DNA of 43,861 nucleotides, from positions 1-43,861 of the forward strand of contig JBMOLK010000273.1 in NCBI GenBank assembly GCA_049325575.1, read 5' to 3'. Origin of the DNA: JBMOLK01 sp049325575 (lineage in GTDB: Bacteria > Bacillota > Clostridia > Acetivibrionales > Acetivibrionaceae). The translations under genes and the position numbers were made by a program. Positions 35,901 through 43,050 of the stretch are shown in pieces (within the stretch, counting starts at the first letter, position 1; each line of letters opens with the position of its first letter). The notes under the pieces were generated by a model. That model was not told where the DNA came from. It saw only the letters and a program-made list of their open reading frames with translations, and made no database searches.

Positions 35901-38423
35901 CTTTTTACAGTATATAAGAATATTCTTCTTGCCTATCTGGAACTTGATGAATACTATAAATCCTATGATTACTTACTTAAATCCAACAATGAAATTGAAA
36001 GAAATCCTGATCGAGGAATTGACCTGCAGATTTTCTACGAATATGCTGCCAGGTTCTATTATGAAATAGGAAGCTTTGAAGAAGCAAAAAGTTTAGCTTC
36101 AAAGGGAATGGCTGCATGTAAAAAATCCGGGTTACAAGAAAGCATATGGTGTCAGAGTGTACTTATTCTGGCCGAATTTTACATATCTTCTGATAATAAA
36201 TGCAGTCCACACCTGTCTCTATTCGATAGTGCTCAAAATATACTAAGATCGCACGAAAACAATACAATGATAAAAGATAGGCGGGAAGCTATACACAGAT
36301 TTACCGAAGCTTTAGCTGATGCCGGAGATACTGAAAGTGCACTTAAACTTCTTGATGAAAGCCTAAAATTAAGCTCCCGTATAAATACAGAACGTCTGGA
36401 AATAGAGTATCTTTATCTTTATGGCTCATGTATTGGAGGCTATGAAGGAATAGAAATCATAGAGAGAGCTTTACAGCTAAATGAAAAGTACCAGAGTGTG
36501 AGGTTTGAATGGAAAGGATATAAAGCCATAGGAGACATCTACTTTTCACTAAAAGAAAAAAAATCATCTGCAACCTACTACATAAAGGCACTAGATGTAC
36601 TTTACAAACTTGTACAAAAGGTTCCAAGAGATTATTACGAATCGTTTTTATATTCTCACAGCCGAAACATTCCCAGGGAGAGACTGCTTTCAATTAAGGC
36701 TAACCATTTACGGGAACAGGGCTTTTCTATAAAAAAACAAATAACAAAGAAAACAAGCAAAAATGTAAGCTTGCTGAAGTTTTATTTTAGTGGTATAAAC
36801 TACGAGTCTATCTTTTACGAAGGAAAAAATAATCACGTACAAAATAGTATAAACGAACAAAATTCTATCTTTCTAAGGGATTCTATAGATAAGATAAGGA
36901 ATGTTCTTATAAACACCTCTGGAGACCATCTTAAGCATCTTAAGTTAATTATTGATACTGCATGTAATCTTACATTGGCAGAAACAGGGTACATTCTTAG
37001 GTATAATGACAAAAATGAACTGGACGTCTTCGCTTCCCGGGAAAACAATTGGGAGTCCAGGCATTATCAATATATAATTGAACATACAAGTGAAAATGAT
37101 GAAGGTATATTCGTGGCAGATACTTTTGACAAGAAAGTTGGTAATGCCAGTATAATTCTACCTGGTGATACAAAGGCGGTTATTTGTATACCTATTTGCA
37201 GTCTGGATAGCGGTGAAAAATATTCAATTAACAAAAGAAAAGCTTCAGATAAAGCAGATTATGATATTAAAGGGTATATTTATCTATCTACCCGGAATAT
37301 ATTCAATAAATTTTCATGGAATAGCCTTGAGGCAGTAAAAATTCTTGCGAAGCAAGCTTATCTTCATATGGAAAACTATAACCTTAAAATTATTTCATCA
37401 GTTGATAAGTTAACAGGAGTGTATACAAGGAAATACTTTGAAAACGTCATTGAAATTCTGCTTAAGAAGGCTCATAGGGAAAAGTCTCCATTATCAGTAA
37501 TTATGGTTGACATTGACAAGTTTAAAAGTATAAATGACAACTACGGACACCAAAAGGGTGATGAGATCCTGTCGAGTGTAGGCAAGATCCTTCTTGATAA
37601 TATAAGGCCTATGGATATATGCTGCAGGTATGGCGGTGAAGAATTTGTTATTATTCTTCCGGATACCAATATAAGTGAAGCTGAAGCCATGGCGGAGAGA
37701 CTTAGGAATACAGTCGAAAAATCCCGTCTGATGGGTCAGGGAAGCACCCTTACAATAAGCCTTGGATTATCGTCTTATCCAAAACACGGAGAATGGCGTG
37801 ACGAATTAATAGGTAAAGCCGACCAGGCACTTTATCATGCTAAGGAATCCGGAAGGAACCGCTGTTCTGTCTGGAATACTAAAATGCGTAAGCTGTCTAA
37901 AAGGATGGATAAGCTTGCCGGGATAATTACAGGTAATGTTGTACAGGATCAAAGAAATGTCCTGGCAATGCTTGAGATTATTCGCCTTACAAACGAAAGC
38001 TTACCTCAAGAAGACAGGATCTACAAAATTCTTGGTACAATAATCGATATATTTGAATCGGAATGCGGAATTCTGACAGCCTGCTCCGGCCCCAACAACA
38101 AACACGTAAAAACTTATGCCCGAAAAAGCACAGTTTCTGATTGGGTTAACGAAGAAAGCTATAACAGGAAGATTATTGACAAGGCTCTGAAATCAAAGAG
38201 CGGTTCTTATATGGTTGATTGGGATAATGTAAACATCATAGACCCTGAAACAGGCGAACCAATACTCCACTCAATACTGGTTGAACCTATTATTAAAGGT
38301 AAAAATGTAATAGGGGTTTTATATCTGTCTTGTCCTATAAGCCGTAAGGAGTACGGTTTTAATGAACTCAACTTCCTTGGGGTTATTGCAAATATCATAG
38401 CAGGGATTCTACCTGGCAAATAG
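32943..38423 (+). CDS. Pseudokinase-AAA-TPR-GAF-GGDEF-GAF signalling protein
   Basis: 1826 residues, no signal peptide or membrane helix. Residues 1-275 have a Ser/Thr kinase fold: the AALK lysine (K38), the APE motif (FRAPEVL) and DLYSLGVLIFYLITGKNP. However, the HRD aspartate is Asn (N137 in YRNLDIKN) and the DFG is reduced to VKLVGIA, with the Asp-Phe missing, so it should be catalytically dead. A STAND/AAA-type ATPase follows (Walker A GEAGIGKT at 325-332; Walker B VIILDNAQW), then TPR repeats (about 690-1290), a GAF (about 1310-1480), a GGDEF domain with intact GGEEF (1564-1568) and inhibitory RxxD (RPMD, 1555-1558), and a second GAF (about 1680-1826). It should make c-di-GMP under control of ligand or partner binding. 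ATG with GGAGAG upstream; stands alone, divergent from nadK. Confidence 0.88.
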   Translation: MDLINNRYKIIAAIKEDFSNSLFLVSDQINENKRAALKIINPELVSPKAIEYMKKEFITLSTLSHPNLMEIYSFGIINSIDGNNITTKQYFCTYEHLNGKNIFSAAAAMSFDGIISLILQVCNALNYLHRRGYTYRNLDIKNVIVTENNNTPLVKLVGIAGNEEIEKAVLRLRKISHQFRAPEVLRYDNTNNLSDLYSLGVLIFYLITGKNPNRNNFSSVWSQYRNSVLSKSTIRGNIDIHRFISLIDKLTSSNPVERYQDVCDVIKEIEEMRCKKGICIEKRPFEKIITKTKLIGREEYLKQLNSWKDEALRGACNQKIICLSGEAGIGKTRLLNEFCFSLSFDKVKVFKGISSESEGNTYEPVLQILKQIINVVPAEILEKYKPELVKVLPDEKSLKGVIPSPALPDDKEGLRLKVRIASLISNVLEKQPSVIILDNAQWTDEATLELLDYLISIKKQFPLSIIISYRKDQMEKNRFRLDFINKWKQMDVVNDVTLPSFDFEETSEFIKSLLGIKNSPTAFCTEIFRYTEGNPGFIIDAITALFKEEKLYVDSSGQWSTDFDDDADYSRLYIPTSIHEAVLKHIKTLNEDCYTILELISVFNMPVSFEVLERLAFVNRHRVKDILMELISHQIIEQKLADWGYTYDFHSRNIKNEVYKKIDSLRKKDFHKKCALVLEEMYNSEDRINKDELIYHFTKAGEKEKALQLIIESADKMLKLHINAQTMAYLKKGRQISREISSVKDTIRILLMMGELYRKKGENKKAFECYNEVLKYAQESDDRFTIAKVKEMMGALYTRKNDFDKALVILNESLVLSKEIGFAEGYLESVRRICWVYIFKRKNSEAIDMINRVLGEYSDDAYSFYHASLFNVLGTHYLELSNINEALNCYNKSIELFDKNGENVEIAYPLNNIATVFAEFLNDNTKAREYFERSLKINIANNLVEGISSCYDNLGETCRLEDNYAQALEYYFKCEELAGESELNALLFTVYKNILLAYLELDEYYKSYDYLLKSNNEIERNPDRGIDLQIFYEYAARFYYEIGSFEEAKSLASKGMAACKKSGLQESIWCQSVLILAEFYISSDNKCSPHLSLFDSAQNILRSHENNTMIKDRREAIHRFTEALADAGDTESALKLLDESLKLSSRINTERLEIEYLYLYGSCIGGYEGIEIIERALQLNEKYQSVRFEWKGYKAIGDIYFSLKEKKSSATYYIKALDVLYKLVQKVPRDYYESFLYSHSRNIPRERLLSIKANHLREQGFSIKKQITKKTSKNVSLLKFYFSGINYESIFYEGKNNHVQNSINEQNSIFLRDSIDKIRNVLINTSGDHLKHLKLIIDTACNLTLAETGYILRYNDKNELDVFASRENNWESRHYQYIIEHTSENDEGIFVADTFDKKVGNASIILPGDTKAVICIPICSLDSGEKYSINKRKASDKADYDIKGYIYLSTRNIFNKFSWNSLEAVKILAKQAYLHMENYNLKIISSVDKLTGVYTRKYFENVIEILLKKAHREKSPLSVIMVDIDKFKSINDNYGHQKGDEILSSVGKILLDNIRPMDICCRYGGEEFVIILPDTNISEAEAMAERLRNTVEKSRLMGQGSTLTISLGLSSYPKHGEWRDELIGKADQALYHAKESGRNRCSVWNTKMRKLSKRMDKLAGIITGNVVQDQRNVLAMLEIIRLTNESLPQEDRIYKILGTIIDIFESECGILTACSGPNNKHVKTYARKSTVSDWVNEESYNRKIIDKALKSKSGSYMVDWDNVNIIDPETGEPILHSILVEPIIKGKNVIGVLYLSCPISRKEYGFNELNFLGVIANIIAGILPGK

Positions 38424-38453
38424 AAAAATTTATTAGAATAAAATTTTAAACCC

Positions 38454-38480
38454 ATCAAGTGTACTTGATTTTATCTCTTT
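38454..38480 (+). terminator. Candidate terminator of the pseudokinase-cyclase gene
   Basis: ATCAAGT (38454-38460) and ACTTGAT (38463-38469) form a short palindrome followed by TTTATCTCTTT. The stem is only 6-7 bp, so termination may be weak. Confidence 0.4.
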
Positions 38481-38505
38481 CATTTACTCTAATAAACCTG
38501 AATAA

Positions 38506-38538
38506 AAGGGGCGGTCTGCTGTTTACAGTCCGTCCCTT
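38506..38538 (-). terminator. Terminator of the rsgI-like gene
   Basis: On the minus strand AAGGGACGGACTG pairs with the downstream CAGACCGCCCCTT with two mismatches/wobbles, then TTTATT follows. It lies 37 bases beyond the stop codon. Confidence 0.6.
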
Positions 38539-38574
38539 CTAATGTGTTTATATAAATTTATGTGAGATTGTCAA

Positions 38575-41118
38575 TCAGCTCCCAAAGAGTTTAAACTCCC
38601 TTATGGCTGCTCGGCAACCCGACTCCAAACCGGTAACAGTAACCCTTACATACCTTGCACTGGCTGTAAAGTTATCGCTTTGGATCCCTGACTTACTTGT
38701 ATTATTTGTTTTGTCTACTACTAACGTCCAGTTAGTATTGTCACTCGAAACCTCAATCTTATACTTATAGACTTTACCATCCAGCTCCCATGTAGTTTCT
38801 GACCCGGTAATATTGTAGCTGCTTCCCAGATCGACTTTCCACCAGTGATTCAGGTTGGTATCAGCCGCACTCCAAAAAGTCGATCCAAATCCATCATTTC
38901 CCTTTGCTGCAACATAATCAGTGCCTAAGGAACTATCCGTGCTGGATGTTTTACCTAGAGCAATGTTAGTTACTGTTTCTTCAGTGATGATAAGATAATC
39001 AAAATCAGTCCAATCTTGCCTATGTTCAATTATTATATTATTATCTCCAGCGTTTAAAGAAATACTTCCAATATTTAATTCCGTGAAGGCTGCGCTCTGC
39101 AGGAAAAGCTTATCCCCGTGTGAAGCCCCATTCACATATATATGGTTGTATTTGTCTCCAAACTCTGATGCATATCCTATCCTTAGGTTATAGCTTCCCA
39201 AACGGGGAGCATTTACGGTAATAGTAACTCTATCCGCCGAATTATTAAAGTCTGTTACATAGCCTGTTCCTGAATACCCTGCACGGCTTGTACTTACAAT
39301 TACGCCAGTTAGCGATCCGTTTTCCAATTCGTACTTAGCAGAAAACGGTGTCGGCGTTGGTGTTGGTGTTATCGTCGGTGTCGGTGTTGGTGTTATCGTT
39401 GGTGTTGGTGTTATCGTCGGTGTCGGTGTTGGTGTTATTGTTGGTGTTGGTGTTATCGTCGGCGTTGGTGTTGGCGTTGCCGTCGGTGTAGGTGTTGCCG
39501 TAGGCGTAGGCGTTGGTGTTGCAGTTGGTGTTGCCGTCGGTGTTGCAGTTGGTGTTGGTGTTGCCGTCGGTGTTGCAGTTGGTGTCGGTGTTGCCGTCGG
39601 TGTTGCAGTTGGTGTCGGTGTTGCAGTTGGTGTTAGCGTTGGTGTCGGTGTAGGCGTTGCAGTTGGTGTTGGTGTTGCCGTCGTTGTTGCAGTTGGTGTT
39701 GGCGTTGCCGTCGGTGTTGGTGTTGCAGTTGGTGTTAGTGTTGGTGTTATCGTTGGTGTTGGTGTTATCGTTGGTGTTGGTGTTATCGTTGGTGTTGGTA
39801 TTATTGGTACATATATAGGCGTCACGCTAGACATCGGCGTTTTAGTAGGTGTTGGTGTTATCGTTGGTGTTAACGTCGGTGTTGGTGTTATCATTGGTAA
39901 AGGTGTTACTATACCCGCAAGTGTTGGAATTATTGGTTCGCTTACAGGTGTTGCAGAAGGCTGTATTAATACTGGCGTTGGCAGTGGTGTTAAAGTTCCC
40001 GCCTGTGTCCATGTTGTTAAAGGCTTGTTTGTCGATTCTGCCGTCGGAGTAGGTGTGTTATGTGTATTGAACTTATCTTCCGGTGAAGGTGTTGAAGCTG
40101 TCATATTCAAAGGAGTAGGTGTAGCAAAAGATGTTGCATGGTTTTCATCTTCCTTATCAGGGTACAAAGTCAGGTCGTTCTCTTCCCTAACCAAAGTGCC
40201 AATATCCTCGCCTATATCATCGATTTTTACTTCTTCCAACAGTTCACTTATGGCAGCATCCTTCATCTTTTCAATAGACATGTTGATTCCTTCTTTTTGT
40301 GCCTTCTTATAAATTGTATATAGGCCCATGGATACTTTACTCTTTGAAGCCTCTTCTCTAACGTTGGGTGGTACTATAATAGCCTTTACCTCAATACTCT
40401 TATCCGATATACCAACTTCTTCGTTTTTATTCAAAAGCATTCTTATAGAAGCAAGCAATTTCTCAAGTTTTAACTGTGCAGCCTTTCTATCCTTTTTGTA
40501 TTCCTCACTTTCCTTATTCAAGGATCCGGTAACCAGTATAACTATATTACTGTCTTTTATAAAGCCTTTCTTTTCTGATTCAAGTATAAGCTTTCTCGAT
40601 GTTTCCCTAAGATGTAAACCCTCCAGCTTAAGTATGGATAGAATAGCATCTGCATCCTTGTTAATAGCTTTTGCTTCGTTCACCCTACCGCTGGAATCAA
40701 TAACAAATTCCACACTTGGATTTATATCAACGTCTACATATGCAAACTCACTATTAACTGTTTGTTTACTTATATTAGAATATTGTACAAGCATAAATAC
40801 CATGACAAATGCAGCTACAAGCCCTGCTATACGTGAGAAATTCTTTATATTGGCTATACGTGAAAAATTCTTTATATTGTTTACTCTAGAGAAGTTCTTT
40901 ATATTGGATACACCTGAAAAATTCTTTATGTTGCTGATCTTAGAGAAATTCTTTATATTTGAAACACGAGAGAAATTAGAAATAATATCTTCCTTAGAAA
41001 ATTGTACTTCTTCACCTACTTTGACATCACCTTGTACTTTTATACGTAAAAATTCAAACTGGTCTGTCATCACTATTGCTTCTTCATCTTTTACCTTAAT
41101 AATTCTACCCCTGAACAT
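38575..41118 (-). CDS. RsgI-family anti-sigma factor with CBM35-like and F5/8C modules
   Basis: 847 residues. N-terminal RsgI domain (about 1-45: RGRIIKVKDEEAIVMTDQ) should hold a SigI-type sigma factor in the cytoplasm. Five 9-residue repeats (NFSRVSNIK-like, about 50-97) follow, then a membrane helix (about 99-113) and an extracytoplasmic domain with the VDINPSVE motif (N133-P134), where RsgI proteins are reported to self-cleave. A Thr/Pro-rich linker (about 330-590) leads to a CBM35/CBM6-like module (about 593-716) and a discoidin F5/8C (CBM32-like) module (about 717-847). In cellulolytic clostridia such proteins sense polysaccharides and release SigI to turn on glycoside hydrolase genes. 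No sigI is adjacent, which is unusual. ATG with AAGGG upstream. Confidence 0.9.
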   Translation of the reverse strand: MFRGRIIKVKDEEAIVMTDQFEFLRIKVQGDVKVGEEVQFSKEDIISNFSRVSNIKNFSKISNIKNFSGVSNIKNFSRVNNIKNFSRIANIKNFSRIAGLVAAFVMVFMLVQYSNISKQTVNSEFAYVDVDINPSVEFVIDSSGRVNEAKAINKDADAILSILKLEGLHLRETSRKLILESEKKGFIKDSNIVILVTGSLNKESEEYKKDRKAAQLKLEKLLASIRMLLNKNEEVGISDKSIEVKAIIVPPNVREEASKSKVSMGLYTIYKKAQKEGINMSIEKMKDAAISELLEEVKIDDIGEDIGTLVREENDLTLYPDKEDENHATSFATPTPLNMTASTPSPEDKFNTHNTPTPTAESTNKPLTTWTQAGTLTPLPTPVLIQPSATPVSEPIIPTLAGIVTPLPMITPTPTLTPTITPTPTKTPMSSVTPIYVPIIPTPTITPTPTITPTPTITPTLTPTATPTPTATPTPTATTTATPTPTATPTPTPTLTPTATPTPTATPTATPTPTATPTATPTPTATPTATPTATPTPTPTATPTPTATPTPTPTITPTPTITPTPTPTITPTPTITPTPTPTITPTPTPTPFSAKYELENGSLTGVIVSTSRAGYSGTGYVTDFNNSADRVTITVNAPRLGSYNLRIGYASEFGDKYNHIYVNGASHGDKLFLQSAAFTELNIGSISLNAGDNNIIIEHRQDWTDFDYLIITEETVTNIALGKTSSTDSSLGTDYVAAKGNDGFGSTFWSAADTNLNHWWKVDLGSSYNITGSETTWELDGKVYKYKIEVSSDNTNWTLVVDKTNNTSKSGIQSDNFTASARYVRVTVTGLESGCRAAIREFKLFGS
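39350..39900 (-). repeat. Thr/Pro-codon low-complexity repeat in the rsgI-like linker
   Basis: The plus strand reads as repeats of GGTGTT, GGTGTC, GTTATC and GTTGCC hexamers in changing order, encoding TPTPTATPTP-type linker on the minus strand. Such tracts slip easily, so linker length probably varies between strains and may be misassembled. Confidence 0.9.
40835..40969 (-). repeat. Five tandem 27-bp repeats in the rsgI-like gene
   Basis: Five full units of exactly 27 bases, sharing GA(G/A)AA(A/G)TTCTTTAT on the plus strand, with partial units at both ends. They encode a 9-residue repeat (NFSxxxNIK) between the RsgI domain and the membrane helix. Phenylalanine, Asn-Ile-Lys positions are invariant while three positions vary. 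Confidence 0.93.
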
Positions 41119-41141
41119 TACCTACCATCCCTTCCCATACC

Positions 41142-41170
41142 TGCATAAATACAGTAAGCCGAAATGTCAA
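41142..41170 (-). promoter_or_regulatory. Candidate promoter of the rsgI-like gene
   Basis: TTGACA (41165-41170) and TATGCA (41142-41147) on the minus strand are 17 bases apart. The -35 is consensus, the -10 poor, and the start of transcription would be only a few bases before the ribosome site. A SigI-type promoter may also exist; I could not identify one with confidence. Confidence 0.35.
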
Positions 41171-41317
41171 ACTAATCTATTTATAATAAATATCGAAAGA
41201 GATTTAAATTTTATGTCATGGTATATATTTACAATGCTTTAATTGGTTTCACATAATTTATGCAACAGGTATTCCCTAATTTATAAATTTATCCTTATGA
41301 AAAACACGCCCTATTAT

Positions 41318-43015
41318 CTACTGGTTCCATAGTTTTATTCTGTCTTGAAGAATCCTGCTAAGCTCCTCTTCAGCTTTATGTATACCGGCTTCTTCAATCT
41401 CACCAATGAACCTGTTCCATACCACGTCAAAATCTTCAGGCTTTACCAATACTGCTTCAGGAATACTTCTTAAGACTATTTTGTCGCATTCATCCATAAT
41501 CTGTTTAGCTTCAGATCCGGCTGGTATATTCAACTGCCAGAGGTCTCCCCAGACCTTTTCTGGAAACTCACCTGAAGTGGGGTACAAATCAGCCCAATAC
41601 TTCGCCCCGTATGCCGACAATACTTCTCTTTCTATCCCGGTTTTAGGTAAAAAAGCTTCCTTTGATCCGTGTTTATAGAACTGACCTGTAGAGTCTTTTA
41701 TCCCTGTCCCGTATATAGGAAAGGGATGACTGTACACTCCTATACCGGTTTTCTTCTCAAAGCCCGGTTCACTGCGAAGCGTCAGATGTTCACCTTTAGT
41801 TACTCTTATGCCGTTCTCGACAGAATAGTGCAATCCTTCGACACCCCAGTTCACCAGAATCTGGCCTTCCTCGCTGCACAACCAGTCAAAGAACTGAATA
41901 GCCCTGACAGGGTCTTTACACGATTTGGTAATACCTATTCCCCATCCACCAGAATATCCATTATTCTGAAACTCGGCATTTTTATACTTTTCCGACAATG
42001 TAACAGGGTATATCCCATACATTCTCTCAAAACTGCCTTTTTCCATCAAAGCCCGCTCTGCTTCCTTATAATTCCAATCCGCATCAATAAGGGCCAAAAC
42101 TCTTCCGCTGGCAACTTTTGCTATGTATTGATCATAGGTCTGAACAAAAGTCTCCGGATCTAGAAGTCCTATATGATTCATGTGGTTTAACCATCTGAAA
42201 TACTCTTTTTCCTCCGGCCTGGTGTAATGGTATATAACTTTTTGGGTCTTAGGGTCAACATACCATTCCCCATCATCCGGCCCGCCTGTTGCAAAAACTG
42301 CAGGATTCGTTACCGAGATTCTAAACCTCCACCCCTCTGCAATAAGTGATAATCCAATAGTAGGCTGCCCGTCAGTAAAGGGATGCCTTTTCTTATATTC
42401 ACTGATTGCATTCTCGAAATCTTTCAATGTTCTTATTTTAGGGTACCCCAGTTCTTTCACAACTCTATGTTGAAGCTCGAATCCATTCATAGGACTCCAT
42501 TTTTCCCCGCCTACACCATAGCTTCCCAAATAGTATATGGACGGGTCCTTCAAGCTGTATCTTAGCCTTTCAAAGTATTTCCCATATAACTTCTTAATAT
42601 TGGGTCCGTAGGTTTCTATGAGTTCATCAAGTTTAATAAATGCTCCAGCTTCAATAAACCTGGTCTGATGTTCCTTAGCAAAAATAAAATCCGGGTACTC
42701 TCCGCTGGCAAGCATCAAAGATACCTTTTGTTCGATATCTCTTGTCTCAAAGTCAATTTTCAAGCTGGCCCCGGTCTTTTCCCTGATCATTTTTGCTACA
42801 GGGCTTTCGAAATTATCATATTGGTCGTTTGCCTCAACACAAAACATTGTAAAAGTAACTGGCGGCTTATTATTAACACTTTCTGATTGACTTTTGTTAT
42901 TGCCCGTTTTAACTTCATTCTTACCCAATGAGTAATCATCATTAATCCATGAACAGCTTACTAAAAGCGTTGTTAAAAGAATAAAAACCACTGCTATGTA
43001 AAATGACCTCTTCAT
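41318..43015 (-). CDS. Lipoprotein extracellular solute-binding protein (LplA/YtcQ type)
   Basis: 565 residues. Signal peptide with lipobox LVSC (lipidated Cys near position 21), a low-complexity Asn/Ser-rich stretch, then a family 1 solute-binding fold (VTFTMFCVEANDQYDNFESPVAKMI; LMLASGEYPDFIFA; GGWGIGITKSCKDPVRAIQFFDWLCSEEGQILVNWG). Relatives of this length serve ABC importers of oligosaccharides. No permease or ATPase gene is seen downstream; rsgI follows instead. I start at ATG 43015, eight bases after GGAG; ATG 43021 is too close. It is 35 bases downstream of the YesN-type regulator gene and probably in its operon. Confidence 0.88.
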   Translation of the reverse strand: MKRSFYIAVVFILLTTLLVSCSWINDDYSLGKNEVKTGNNKSQSESVNNKPPVTFTMFCVEANDQYDNFESPVAKMIREKTGASLKIDFETRDIEQKVSLMLASGEYPDFIFAKEHQTRFIEAGAFIKLDELIETYGPNIKKLYGKYFERLRYSLKDPSIYYLGSYGVGGEKWSPMNGFELQHRVVKELGYPKIRTLKDFENAISEYKKRHPFTDGQPTIGLSLIAEGWRFRISVTNPAVFATGGPDDGEWYVDPKTQKVIYHYTRPEEKEYFRWLNHMNHIGLLDPETFVQTYDQYIAKVASGRVLALIDADWNYKEAERALMEKGSFERMYGIYPVTLSEKYKNAEFQNNGYSGGWGIGITKSCKDPVRAIQFFDWLCSEEGQILVNWGVEGLHYSVENGIRVTKGEHLTLRSEPGFEKKTGIGVYSHPFPIYGTGIKDSTGQFYKHGSKEAFLPKTGIEREVLSAYGAKYWADLYPTSGEFPEKVWGDLWQLNIPAGSEAKQIMDECDKIVLRSIPEAVLVKPEDFDVVWNRFIGEIEEAGIHKAEEELSRILQDRIKLWNQ

Positions 43016-43050
43016 GTTCATCTCTCCCCACTAAAATCAAAAAGTCGTTT

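Noticed and set aside
39350..39900. Independent genes on the plus strand opposite the Thr/Pro linker
   Set aside because: Open frames there arise from the hexamer repeat and have the biased composition expected of an antisense of Thr/Pro codons.
40835..40969. CRISPR array
   Set aside because: The 27-bp units are contiguous, without spacers, and encode an in-frame 9-residue protein repeat.
40328..41242. Long open frame antisense to the 5' half of the rsgI-like gene
   Set aside because: It mirrors a well-supported gene, has no ribosome site of note and a Ser/Phe/Leu-rich composition typical of antisense reading.
41119..41317. A short sigI gene upstream of the rsgI-like gene
   Set aside because: The interval is only 199 bases with no suitable frame; the next gene upstream is a solute-binding lipoprotein.
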